64,000 nucleotides of DNA from CAIKZZ01 sp036742455 (GCA_036742455.1 DAINQU010000010.1:34949-98948); one strand, 5' to 3'. Positions 25,931-33,987 are shown, numbered from the stretch's first letter. Notes: generated from the sequence alone by a model not told the origin. Made by a program: numbers and translations.

Positions 25931-26500
25931 ATGCAGGCGCGGTTGGACCGCGTCATGGAACTGGCGTCGCGCTCGCTCGCGCGTCGGTCATCCCGTCGAG
26001 GATTCCTGGGCACCTTTGCCATGGCCATCACCGGTGTCGCGGCGTTGCCGCTATTGCCCGTGCGTCGTGGTGCGGTCGCTGAGGCGGCCGAATTGCCTGC
26101 GCAGGCCGGCGATCCGTCCGCGGCCAAAGCGCCACCGGCAGCACCGGCTAAAGTGGTGACCGATCCGGCCTCGTGCGATTACTGGAAGTACTGTGCGATC
26201 GACGGCTTCCTGTGCGCATGCTGCGGCGGTACGTCAACGACCTGCCCGCCCGGTACCGAGCCCTCGCCGATCACGTGGATCGGCACGTGCCACAACCCGG
26301 CGGACGGGCGGGACTACCTCGTGTCGTACAACGATTGCTGTGGCCGCACCACCTGTGGCGCCTGCACGTGCGTCCGCAACGAGGGTGAGAAGCCGATGTA
26401 TCGGATGTCGCTCAACAATGACGTCAACTGGTGCATGGCGAACGACAACCCGAACTATCACTGTTCGGTGTCGGTCATTCTCGGGGTCGCCGAAAAGTGA
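25931..26500 (+). CDS. TTQ amine dehydrogenase light chain (MauA/AauA-like)
   Basis: A 189-residue precursor with a Tat signal (Arg22-Arg23 in SSRRGFLG). It oxidises primary amines to aldehyde and ammonia in the periplasm. Trp116 (TWIGTC) and Trp167 (NDVNWC) are 51 residues apart, the same spacing as Trp57 and Trp108 that form the TTQ cofactor in Paracoccus MADH. Asp91 and Asp135 match Asp32 and Asp76 by spacing (25 before and 19 after the first Trp). The mature part has 14 Cys by my count, fitting a disulfide-rich light chain. It is 8 bp after the heavy chain, and its stop overlaps the first cytochrome start. No maturation gene (mauG, mauE, mauD, mauF) is in the window. Confidence 0.92.
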   Translation: MQARLDRVMELASRSLARRSSRRGFLGTFAMAITGVAALPLLPVRRGAVAEAAELPAQAGDPSAAKAPPAAPAKVVTDPASCDYWKYCAIDGFLCACCGGTSTTCPPGTEPSPITWIGTCHNPADGRDYLVSYNDCCGRTTCGACTCVRNEGEKPMYRMSLNNDVNWCMANDNPNYHCSVSVILGVAEK

Positions 26501-26964
26501 GCCGCGCGTGGGGTTTCGCGGTCGCGCTGGTCGTGACCGCGATGGCAATGGCGGATGAGCCCCGTTACACCGAGGGCGCGGCGACGTTTCAGGCGAACTG
26601 TGTCGTGTGTCATCGTGCCACTGGCGCGGGGAATCCGGGGTTGGCGCCGCCCGTGATTGCGGATGCGCCACACTTCGCCGAAACGGCGGAAGGTCGCCGA
26701 CAGCTGGCGATGACCGTGCTCTACGGTATGTACGGCGAAATCACCGTGGCGGAGCGTCGGTACAACTTCAAGATGCCCGAGTTCAGTCGGTTTGACGACG
26801 CCCAGTTGGCCGACGTACTGAATTACGTGGTTTTTGATCTCGGGCACGCGGACGCCGCCTTGAGTCCGATGACGCCGGACGATGTGGCACGCGAGCGTGC
26901 CAACGCGGTGGATGGTGCGGCGGTACGTGCGCATCGGGCAACGGTCGCGACCGCAAAGCCGTGA
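26497..26964 (+). CDS. Monohaem c-type cytochrome, first of two
   Basis: A 155-residue exported cytochrome. I chose the GTG at 26497, which overlaps the light-chain stop (GTGA) and gives a signal peptide (about residues 1-18, AMAMA). The haem site is CVVCH near residue 37, and a Met ligand is probably in FKMPEFSRFDD. The sequence FQANCVVCHRATGAGNPGLAPP is typical of class I cytochromes c. Its place in the TTQ operon suggests it takes electrons from the dehydrogenase, a role filled by amicyanin or azurin in studied systems. Confidence 0.85.
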   Translation: MSRAWGFAVALVVTAMAMADEPRYTEGAATFQANCVVCHRATGAGNPGLAPPVIADAPHFAETAEGRRQLAMTVLYGMYGEITVAERRYNFKMPEFSRFDDAQLADVLNYVVFDLGHADAALSPMTPDDVARERANAVDGAAVRAHRATVATAKP

Positions 26965-27407
26965 TGCGTGCGGGATGGGTCGGGCTGGCACTGTACGCCT
27001 GGGTGGGAACGTCGTCCGCCTTGGAGCGCATGCCGACCGACGATGTCGCGCAAAACTACACGCTCTTCTGTGCCGGGTGCCACGGCGAAACGGGCGTGGG
27101 TGTGCCCCATAAAATACCGCGCCTCGCCGGACGACTCGGTCTCTATCTTCAAGTCGAGGGCGGTCGCGATTTTATTTTGCGCGTGCCCGGTGTGGCCAAT
27201 TCGCAGTTAGACGCCGCGCGCCTGGCTGCCGTGATGAATCGTGCGGTCGCCCGTTTTGCACCCGAACGACTCGCGACATTTCAACCCTATACCGCGGCGG
27301 AAATCCAATCCGCTCGGCAACGACCCTTGGTGGGCGTTGAGCGGGAGCGGACGCGCCTGCTGCGCGCCGCCGGCGTCGACGACGCCACGATCGCCGCCGA
27401 GTACTGA
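26964..27407 (+). CDS. Monohaem c-type cytochrome, second of two
   Basis: A 147-residue exported cytochrome with a signal peptide (about residues 1-19) and a CAGCH haem site near residue 35, in LFCAGCHGETGVGVP. A sixth ligand is not obvious: the only Met after the haem site is in VMNRAVARF, which may serve. The ATG at 26964 overlaps the previous stop (TGATG); a GTG at 26961 is the alternative. It is much shorter than MauG, which has two haem sites, so it is not the known TTQ-maturing enzyme. Its role could be electron transfer in series with the first cytochrome. Confidence 0.8.
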   Translation: MRAGWVGLALYAWVGTSSALERMPTDDVAQNYTLFCAGCHGETGVGVPHKIPRLAGRLGLYLQVEGGRDFILRVPGVANSQLDAARLAAVMNRAVARFAPERLATFQPYTAAEIQSARQRPLVGVERERTRLLRAAGVDDATIAAEY

Positions 27408-27432
27408 TGCGCCGCGTTGAGGGCGCGACCCC

Positions 27433-28602
27433 TTAGATCGCGACAACCCAGCGCACGAATTGCTCGATTTCTTCGAACGTGTTGTAGGCGTGCACCGACG
27501 CACGGACCGCACCGGTGTGTTGAGCCCACTGCGGCGCACGCGGTGCCGCGACCGGTCCGGTGACCGAGGTGTTGGCGCCGAGTGCTTTAAGTCGCGCGTG
27601 AGTGGCCACCGGCGCCTCCCCATCCACGACGAAGGTCACAATGCCGCCGCGCCGCGTCCCCTGATCGAGCACTGTGATCCGCGATTCGTCCGCGAGCGCG
27701 CCGCGCAATAGCGCTGCCAATGCGGCGATCCGTGCCGTGACGGCTTCCACGCCGCAATCGAGCAAATAGCGGACGGCCGCTCCCTCGCCCAACCGGCCGG
27801 CGATCGACGACTCCCAACATTCGAAGCGTCGCGCATCGTCGCGAAAGCGATAACTATCGTTGTCGAGGGTGCCCGAATGCAGATCGATGAACGGCGGTTC
27901 CATTCGTGGCAAGGCGGCGTCGGCCACGTACAGAAAGCCGGTGCCGCGCGGGCCGCGTAGGAATTTTCGGCCACTGCCGGAGTAGATGTGGCAACCCAAG
28001 TGCTTCACATTGACCGGAATCTGCCCAACGGACTGGCAGCCGTCGAGGACGTACCAGAGCCCGTATTGAGCGGCGATAGCGCCGATTTCGGCGGCCGGTT
28101 GGATGAGGCCGTCGTGTGTCGGTGAGTGCGTCATCAGGATCGCGGCCGTGCGCGGGCCGATCGCTTTCTCCAGCGCGCTGAGGTCCACCGTACCGTCACC
28201 GGCGGACGGCACCGTATCGATCACAAGGCCACGCCGTCGGCTCAATTGCAACAGGGCTAAATGGTTGGATGCGTAGTCGGACTCGTGGACGAGCACACGG
28301 TCGCCTTCTTGCCATGGCAAGGCGTGAACCGCGAGATCCCACGCCCGCGTGGCGTTTTCGATCCACGCAATCTCCTGCGTTTGGCAGCCCAGCAAGTCGG
28401 CGAACGCGGCGTAAAAGTCGGCAAGCGCCGGCGCGGCTGCCGCCTCGGCCTCGTAACCGCCGATCCGGCGTTCCAGGTCTAAATGCGCCAACACAGTGTC
28501 GGCTACCGGGTTCGGCATGAGACCGGCGCCGGCGTTGTTGAAATGGATCAACGTTGCTGTGGACGGCGTATCCCGCCGCAAACGGTCTACATCGAGCGTC
28601 AT
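27433..28602 (-). CDS. Class V-fold PLP-dependent aminotransferase-like enzyme
   Basis: A 389-residue fold-type I PLP enzyme. The N-terminus HFNNAGAGLMP, the Asp in YVLDGCQSVGQ that holds the pyridine nitrogen, and the Schiff-base lysine in SGSGRKFLRGPRGTGFLYV fit the class V group (cysteine desulfurase, kynureninase, isopenicillin-epimerase-like and EgtE-like). No cysteine-desulfurase loop is evident. It is two bases after the SDR gene that precedes it on this strand, so they form a pair. It converges with the second cytochrome gene. The substrate is unknown; C-S lyase or transaminase activity is possible. Confidence 0.78.
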   Translation of the reverse strand: MTLDVDRLRRDTPSTATLIHFNNAGAGLMPNPVADTVLAHLDLERRIGGYEAEAAAAPALADFYAAFADLLGCQTQEIAWIENATRAWDLAVHALPWQEGDRVLVHESDYASNHLALLQLSRRRGLVIDTVPSAGDGTVDLSALEKAIGPRTAAILMTHSPTHDGLIQPAAEIGAIAAQYGLWYVLDGCQSVGQIPVNVKHLGCHIYSGSGRKFLRGPRGTGFLYVADAALPRMEPPFIDLHSGTLDNDSYRFRDDARRFECWESSIAGRLGEGAAVRYLLDCGVEAVTARIAALAALLRGALADESRITVLDQGTRRGGIVTFVVDGEAPVATHARLKALGANTSVTGPVAAPRAPQWAQHTGAVRASVHAYNTFEEIEQFVRWVVAI

Positions 28603-28603
28603 C

Positions 28604-29383
28604 TCAGGTCCTCAGGTAGCTGGCGCCGTTGACATCCAAAATCGAGCCGGTCATCGCGGCGGGGGCATCGAGTGCGCACCACACGGCCGCAGCGGCGAGC
28701 TCGTCGGGACGGGTGATGCGACCCAACGGGTGTTGCGCCAAGATCTCGGCGCCTTGAGGGCCCTCAATGTGACCGGCGGCCATGTCGGTGCCCACCCACC
28801 CGGGCGCTAGGCAGTACGAGTAGATTGAGACGGGCGCGAGCGCCTTCGCCAGCGATTGACTCATGGCATTGAGACCGGCCTTCGACGCGCCGTAGGCCGG
28901 GGAATCCGGTTCGCCGCGAAAGGCGCCTCGGGAGGAGATGTGAACGAGCCGACCTCGGCCGAAGTGGCCGCCGAGCGGCTCGCGCGCTGCCATGCCGGCG
29001 ACCGCGTGCCGTGCCAATTGCGCCGCCGCGATCAGGTTGGCGGACAACGTCAGTTGCCAAGCGGCTGTCCACGCCTCGGCGTCGGTGCTCAAGGGTGGAT
29101 GGTCGCGAAACAGTCCGGCGTTGTTGATCAGCAGATCGATCCGAGGATGCGTCGCGGTGACCTCGCGCCATAAACCATCGACCGCCAGCGGGTCCTCCAG
29201 CGAGGCCTGATGCAGACTGTGGCCTGTGCCGGGTAGACGGTCGCGTACGGCCGCAGCCTTCGCATGGTTCTGCCCGTAATGCAGTGCAACCGTCACGCCA
29301 CGGGCTGCCAACTGGTGTGCGATTTCAGCGCCGATGCCGCGTGAAGCACCGGTGACGAGCGCGGTCAGAGCAGGCGTAGACAT
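28604..29383 (-). CDS. SDR family oxidoreductase paired with class V PLP enzyme
   Basis: A 259-residue short-chain dehydrogenase/reductase with the cofactor loop VTGASRGIGAE, NNAG (LLINNAGLF), catalytic Ser in ISSRGAFRG and Tyr-x-x-x-Lys in PAYGASKAG. It lies just before a class V PLP enzyme with a 1-bp gap. It is divergent from the phosphonate operon at 29475 across about 90 bp that contain a 10-bp-arm dyad. The substrate is unknown; a role with the phosphonate genes is possible only if the dyad controls both sides. Confidence 0.8.
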   Translation of the reverse strand: MSTPALTALVTGASRGIGAEIAHQLAARGVTVALHYGQNHAKAAAVRDRLPGTGHSLHQASLEDPLAVDGLWREVTATHPRIDLLINNAGLFRDHPPLSTDAEAWTAAWQLTLSANLIAAAQLARHAVAGMAAREPLGGHFGRGRLVHISSRGAFRGEPDSPAYGASKAGLNAMSQSLAKALAPVSIYSYCLAPGWVGTDMAAGHIEGPQGAEILAQHPLGRITRPDELAAAAVWCALDAPAAMTGSILDVNGASYLRT

Positions 29384-29409
29384 GGGGCGATCCTGGCGAG
29401 GAAAACCGA

Positions 29410-29440
29410 GAGCCTAGCACTCTGCTCGCATGCTAGGCTC
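29410..29440. promoter_or_regulatory. Perfect 10-bp-arm dyad in the divergent region before the tmpAB operon
   Basis: GAGCCTAGCA (29410-29419) and TGCTAGGCTC (29431-29440) are perfect arms with an 11-bp centre. Arm centres are 21 bp apart, two helical turns, as expected for a dimeric regulator binding one face. It lies 34 bp before the carrier start and 26 bp before the SDR start. No promoter is clear on either strand, and the regulator is not identified. Confidence 0.55.
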
Positions 29441-29474
29441 AACGTCCTCCAAGAGTCGCACCGTAGAGGCGGGC

Positions 29475-30809
29475 ATGAAAAGCGGACCCGTCTCGTCTCG
29501 TCGGTTACTGCGCCAGCAGACGGTGTTGTTGCTGTTGCTGTTTGGCGGTTACGCCGCCTGTTACTTCGGGCGTGCTGATTTTTCCGTTTCTCTGCCCTTA
29601 CTCGTCGACGCGCTCGGTCGGCAGGGTGTGACCAAAGCCGACGCCGTGGTCCAACTCGGGTCGGTGTATTCGCTGGGGGTCTTCGCCTATGCGCTCGGCA
29701 AGATGCTCTTGGCGGGGGTCGGTGACTTGTGGGGCGGGCGTCGATCCTTTCTGGTGGCGCTCGGCGGAGCGGCGCTTTTCACGATGCTGTTTAGCGTTGG
29801 CGCGGGCTTGCCGCTGTTTACGCTCGCCTGGGTTGGCAATCGATTGACGCAGTCGATCGGTTGGGCCGGCTTGCTGAAAGTGACCGGGCGGTGGTTCGAC
29901 TTTAATCACCACGGAACGGTGATCGCGATCTTGTCGGTCAGCTACTTGGTCGGCGATGCGCTCGCTCGGGCATCCATGGGCGCTCTGCTCGATCACGGTG
30001 CGGACTGGACGGACTTGTTTCGGTTTGCCGCGCTCGTCCTAGGAGTGCTCTTCGTCCTCAACGCGATTTATTTGCGGGAGTCCCGGACGGACGCCGGTTA
30101 TCCCGAGGCGCGTGCAAACCCGACGAATCTCTATGCCCGGGTTGAAGTGACACCCGACCGCCCCACCTGGCGGGACCTATTGCGGCCATTGCTGACCAGC
30201 CCTGCCTTTCGTCTGGTTTGCGTACTCTCGTTCGGCTGTACGGTCGTTCGCGAGGCTTTCGGTATCTGGTTGCCCGTCTTTCTGAAAGACGCGGCGGGCT
30301 ACGATGCCGCCGAAGCGGCGCGCTGGTCGGCGATTTTTCCCGGTGTGGGCGCGGTGTCGGTGTTGCTCACCGGTTGGGCCGGTGATCGCCTCGGCGTGCA
30401 CGGGCGCCCGACCTTGTTGCTGGTTGGACTGGTGGCCACTGCCGTCGCGTTGGTGGCGTTGTTGGGCTTTGAACCGCGGATGATCGGCCGTCCACTCACG
30501 TTGCTGCTGGTCGCGCTCGTGGCGTTCTGCCTGCTCGGTCCGTACTCTTACTTGGGCGGTGCGTTCGCGCTCGACTTCGGCGGTGGACGGGGTGGTGCCG
30601 TGGCCTCAGGACTGATTGATGGTGTGGGATACTTAGGTGGCTCCCTCGCCGGTGCGGGGGTCGCGCACGTGTCCGTCGCGTACGGTTGGACGGGTGTGTT
30701 TGCGGCACTCGCGCTCGTCGCGGTCGCCTCAGCGGTGGCGGCCGGTGGTTTATATCGCGCACAGCGGCGTGCTGCGCGGCGTTGGCTGGAGACTGCGCAT
30801 GGCGCCTGA
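29475..30809 (+). CDS. MFS transporter, organophosphate:phosphate antiporter (OPA)-like
   Basis: A 444-residue inner-membrane carrier with about 12 hydrophobic segments. GYAACYFGRADFSVSLPLL and GRQGVTKADAVVQLGSVYSLGVFAYALGK match the N-terminal half of GlpT/UhpT-like carriers, where the first helix has the same aromatic-Arg pattern. The start at 29475 has GAGG eight bases before it; 45 bases of open frame farther upstream overlap the dyad. Its end overlaps tmpA by 11 bp, so the three genes form an operon. I infer that it imports the quaternary phosphonate used by TmpA, an organophosphate-like anion. Confidence 0.8.
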   Translation: MKSGPVSSRRLLRQQTVLLLLLFGGYAACYFGRADFSVSLPLLVDALGRQGVTKADAVVQLGSVYSLGVFAYALGKMLLAGVGDLWGGRRSFLVALGGAALFTMLFSVGAGLPLFTLAWVGNRLTQSIGWAGLLKVTGRWFDFNHHGTVIAILSVSYLVGDALARASMGALLDHGADWTDLFRFAALVLGVLFVLNAIYLRESRTDAGYPEARANPTNLYARVEVTPDRPTWRDLLRPLLTSPAFRLVCVLSFGCTVVREAFGIWLPVFLKDAAGYDAAEAARWSAIFPGVGAVSVLLTGWAGDRLGVHGRPTLLLVGLVATAVALVALLGFEPRMIGRPLTLLLVALVAFCLLGPYSYLGGAFALDFGGGRGGAVASGLIDGVGYLGGSLAGAGVAHVSVAYGWTGVFAALALVAVASAVAAGGLYRAQRRAARRWLETAHGA

Positions 30810-31917
30810 CGCGATTCCTCGACTCGATATTCGTCCTGAACGGTTACGTATCGATTGGCCCGACGACGTGTTTGGTGAATTTGCGGCTGTTTGGCTTGCG
30901 GACAATCGTGCCGAAGACCGGCACGCCAACGGGCAACGTCTCATCGACGTGATGGATTTACCCGACACCGTGACGATACGTTCAGCGCACCTCCAGAACG
31001 ATGGCGTATGCGTCCATTTCAATGGCGAGTGGCCGCCCTTTGAACGTCCGTTCGCGTGGTTTCGAGAGATGTTAGGCCCTCTGGCCGCGCACCGGCCGGA
31101 GCTGGACCGTCACCCGTGGCTGCAGGGCAATACGCTGGACGCGCGGCGCGACTTCGCCTGGGCGGCGCATACGGGCTTTATGGCGGATGGCGCGCGACGC
31201 GGTCTCTGGTTGCGACGATTGGCACGTGACGGGGTCGCTTTTCTGAGTGGGGTACCGTCTCGAGAGGGGGAGATCCTGGCCACGGCGGCGGCGATGGGCG
31301 AGGTACTGCATACGAACTACGGCTGGCTTTTCGATGTGCGCGCCGTGCCCTCGCCCGAGAATCTCGCCTACACGGACCTTGGACTCGGATTACACACCGA
31401 CAATCCCTACCGCGATCCGGTACCCGGGTTTCAAGCCCTGCACGTGTTGTTGGCATCCCCAGAAGGTGGCGAGAGCCTCTTCGCCGACGGACTTGCGTTG
31501 GCGGAGTATCTGCGAAGGACCGATGCGGTCTCGTTTGACTGCCTGACGCGAACGCCCGTGACCTTTCATTACCGCTCGGGGAACGCGGACTTGTGTTCCC
31601 AGAAACCCATCATCGAGTTGGCGGTGGACGGGTCGGTGCGCGCCGTACACTACAACAATCGATCGATAGCACCGTTACGGCTGTCGGTGGATGAGTCTGA
31701 GCGTTTTTATGCGGCGTATCGGTCCTTTGCGCGTTTACTGCGTGACGCGCGTTATGCGCTTCGCGTGCGCCTGGCCGATGGCGAGATGGTTGTCTTCGAC
31801 AATCGACGGACGCTGCACGGCCGCACCGGCTTTGCCAGCCAGCGTCATCCCCGTCACCTGCAGGGCTGCTACCTCACCCGCGACAGCGTGTTGAGCAACG
31901 CGGCCCGTCTGCCTTGA
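30799..31917 (+). CDS. tmpA: TmpA-like Fe(II)/2-oxoglutarate dioxygenase (gamma-butyrobetaine-hydroxylase family)
   Basis: A 372-residue non-haem iron oxygenase. The metal triad is His199-x-Asp201 in GLGLHTDNPYRDPVPG and His340 in RRTLHGRTGF; an Arg further on in HPRHLQGCYL may hold 2-oxoglutarate. The N-terminal domain (about 1-80) resembles the DUF971-type domain of gamma-butyrobetaine hydroxylase but lacks its zinc-binding Cys cluster. TmpA hydroxylates C1 of 2-(trimethylammonio)ethylphosphonate. I favour this over a carnitine-pathway enzyme because the next gene is a TmpB/PhnZ-type HD oxygenase. The start at 30799 overlaps the carrier gene by 11 bp. TmlH or BbhA activity remains an alternative. 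Confidence 0.75.
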   Translation: MAPDAIPRLDIRPERLRIDWPDDVFGEFAAVWLADNRAEDRHANGQRLIDVMDLPDTVTIRSAHLQNDGVCVHFNGEWPPFERPFAWFREMLGPLAAHRPELDRHPWLQGNTLDARRDFAWAAHTGFMADGARRGLWLRRLARDGVAFLSGVPSREGEILATAAAMGEVLHTNYGWLFDVRAVPSPENLAYTDLGLGLHTDNPYRDPVPGFQALHVLLASPEGGESLFADGLALAEYLRRTDAVSFDCLTRTPVTFHYRSGNADLCSQKPIIELAVDGSVRAVHYNNRSIAPLRLSVDESERFYAAYRSFARLLRDARYALRVRLADGEMVVFDNRRTLHGRTGFASQRHPRHLQGCYLTRDSVLSNAARLP

Positions 31918-31928
31918 GGAAATCTGCG

Positions 31929-32483
31929 ATGACCGAACTTCCTGCCGTTGTGAATGAAATTGAACAGCTCTATGCGGCGCGCGCTCAGGGCAACTATTTC
32001 GGCGAGGCCATCACCCAGTTAGAGCACGGACTGCAGTGCGCGCATTTTGCCGAAGCGGGTGGCGCCTCCGAGTCGGTCGTGATCGCCGCATTGCTGCACG
32101 ACATTGGCCATCTCGTCGTCGATGTCCCGGAAGACCTCGCGGATTGGACCGAGGATGCTCGGCACGAGGAAACCGGCGCGGATTGGCTGGGTGTCTACTT
32201 TGGCCCGGCGGTCACGGAACCGGTGCGCTTACATGTGGCAGCGAAGCGGTATTTGTGCGCCACCGACGCGGACTACTTTGGGCGGCTCTCCGAAGCGTCC
32301 GTACACACGTTGAAACTGCAGGGTGGACCCATGTCCGCCGAGGAGGTCGCGGCCTTTGAAGCGAACCCTTACGCTCGCGACGCTGTGCTGCTGCGTTTGT
32401 GTGACGAGCAGGGCAAGGTGATCGGTTTTTCAGCGCCGGCGTTGTCGACGTATCGACAGCGCATCGCGGCGCTGCTGCGCTGA
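31929..32483 (+). CDS. tmpB: TmpB/PhnZ-like HD-domain diiron oxygenase
   Basis: A 184-residue mixed-valent diiron oxygenase of the PhnZ group. By position the iron ligands would be His33, His57-Asp58 (in LLHDIGH), His79, His102 and Asp159. Tyr23 and Glu26 match, in spacing, the PhnZ active-site Tyr24 and Glu27 as I recall them. TmpB cleaves 1-hydroxy-2-(trimethylammonio)ethylphosphonate to glycine betaine and phosphate. It follows tmpA by 11 bp with a GAGGAAA site before the ATG at 31929. The alternative is PhnZ itself, acting on 1-hydroxy-2-aminoethylphosphonate, but the partner oxygenase is of the quaternary-amine type. It abuts the betaine methyltransferase gene tail-to-tail. Confidence 0.78.
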   Translation: MTELPAVVNEIEQLYAARAQGNYFGEAITQLEHGLQCAHFAEAGGASESVVIAALLHDIGHLVVDVPEDLADWTEDARHEETGADWLGVYFGPAVTEPVRLHVAAKRYLCATDADYFGRLSEASVHTLKLQGGPMSAEEVAAFEANPYARDAVLLRLCDEQGKVIGFSAPALSTYRQRIAALLR

Positions 32484-33536
32484 TCAGCCCTCGGGTCGTT
32501 GACCCCGGCGTCCGGTGCCGCGCCGGAGCGTGGCGCCGGCGGCCGCGCCAGCGGCACGGTCCAGTTGACCGCCGAGTTGGGCGCGGGCACCTTGGGTAAT
32601 GGGTCCGAGCGCCGCTTCGATGCTGCCGGCATCCGGAGTCGGTCCCGGGGTATAGGCGTCAATGGCCGCGCGCATCGCGGCCAGGTGGGCCGGAGACGTG
32701 CCGCAGCATCCGCCGACTATACGCGCCCCCGCGTCCAACGCCATGCGGGCGTAGGTTGCCATCAGCTCCGGCGTGCCGTTGTAGCGTATAGCGCCGTCGA
32801 CGTACTGTGGCAGTCCGCAGTTGGCTTTGGCCACCAGCACCGTCTCGGGGCCTGCCGCAGCGGCCAGATTCAGGATCGACGCGACCAGTTCGGACGGGCC
32901 GACGCCGCAGTTGCTGCCGCAGCCGGCTAGGTGGTGGGTTCGTGCGACGTCCGCAAGATCGGCCGGCGTCAGCGACATCATCGTGCGACCGTTGGTGTCG
33001 AAGGAGAGCGTGCTGACGACCGGTAGGCCGGTTGCCGCCGCCGCGTCGATCGCGGCTTCGACTTCTTCGCGCGAGGACATGGTTTCGATCCACAACACGT
33101 CGGCGCCGCCGGCCTTAAGGGCAGCGGCCTGTTCTGCGAAGGCAGCTTTCGCATCCGCGATCGACAGCGGTCCGATCGGCTCCAGAATTTCGCCGGTCGG
33201 TCCGATACTGCCGCCCACGAGGACTTCCCGGCCCGCGCCATCGGCAACTTCCCGCGCGAGGCGTGCGGCCGCGGTGTTGAGTTCATGCACGCGATCCGCG
33301 GCGGCGTGCAGCTTCAGACGGTAGCGCGTGCCGCCAAAACTGTTCGTCAGGATGATATCGGCGCCGGCATCGACAAAGCGTTGGTGCAACAGACGGATCC
33401 GATCCGGATGATCCACGTTCCACAATTCCGGTGCTTCCCCCGACACGAGGCCCATTTCAAACAGATTGCTGCCGGTGGCGCCATCGGCGAGCAAGTAGGT
33501 GCGGCGAGACAGCAAGTCGGTGAGTCGGTTGCTCAT
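32484..33536 (-). CDS. Betaine-homocysteine S-methyltransferase
   Basis: A 350-residue zinc enzyme that transfers a methyl group from glycine betaine to homocysteine, giving dimethylglycine and methionine. The barrel begins with LLADGATGSNLFEMG; APELWNVDHPDRI and TNSFGGTRYRLKLH are typical of the bacterial betaine-specific type. Zinc ligands are Cys210 (SNCGVG) and Cys277-Cys278 (GGCCGTS). The C-terminal tail of some 60 residues, basic at its end (RRGTGRRGQRPEG), is longer than I expect. The start at 33536 has a GAGGAA site five bases before it. The stop codons of this gene and tmpB are adjacent with no bases between. It would use the betaine made by TmpB. Confidence 0.87.
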   Translation of the reverse strand: MSNRLTDLLSRRTYLLADGATGSNLFEMGLVSGEAPELWNVDHPDRIRLLHQRFVDAGADIILTNSFGGTRYRLKLHAAADRVHELNTAAARLAREVADGAGREVLVGGSIGPTGEILEPIGPLSIADAKAAFAEQAAALKAGGADVLWIETMSSREEVEAAIDAAAATGLPVVSTLSFDTNGRTMMSLTPADLADVARTHHLAGCGSNCGVGPSELVASILNLAAAAGPETVLVAKANCGLPQYVDGAIRYNGTPELMATYARMALDAGARIVGGCCGTSPAHLAAMRAAIDAYTPGPTPDAGSIEAALGPITQGARAQLGGQLDRAAGAAAGATLRRGTGRRGQRPEG

Positions 33537-33710
33537 GGGATTCCTCATTCCAATTCGGTCGAGTCCAGCCTGAAGACCGCATCCTAACGGAAGCGTGCGC
33601 AGGGGGCTCGTTTCTAGGGTGGCTCGCGTGGGATACCGCCGCAACGCAATCGCAGGTAGGCTCCGACTCCGGCCGAGCAGTGTAGTCGGCGACGGGAGAG
33701 GAGTGCGGCG

Positions 33711-33986
33711 ATGCAAGACAGCCATGCGATGTGGGCGGTCGCGGCGGAAGTGTTGGGCTGGGGCGGTGCGGTAGTGATCCTACTGTCCTTCGCCTTACTC
33801 ACTGCGGGGCGCGTGCAGGCCCACTCCGCGCTCTATCAAGGCATGAATATTGCTGGATCCTTCGGCTTTGCGGTCAATGGCGCGTGGAACCATGCCTTTC
33901 CATCGATGACGATGAACATTATCTGGATGGTCATCGCATTTTACGGGCTCGCCCGCGCGAAGCGATCGTCGCGCGGACGCCGTTGA
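33711..33986 (+). CDS. CBU_0592-like small membrane protein
   Basis: A 91-residue protein with three hydrophobic segments (WGGAVVILLSFALLTAG, ALYQGMNIAGSFGFAVNG and MTMNIIWMVIAFYGLA), as in the CBU_0592-like family of uncharacterised bacterial membrane proteins. The short basic C-terminus suggests a cytoplasmic end. An AGGAG stretch lies about 9 bases before the ATG. Its function is unknown. It converges with the secreted hydrolase, one base apart. Confidence 0.65.
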   Translation: MQDSHAMWAVAAEVLGWGGAVVILLSFALLTAGRVQAHSALYQGMNIAGSFGFAVNGAWNHAFPSMTMNIIWMVIAFYGLARAKRSSRGRR

Positions 33987-33987
33987 T

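Noticed and set aside
26964..27407. Second cytochrome as MauG
   Set aside because: MauG has two CxxCH haem sites and is more than twice as long; this protein has one site and 147 residues.
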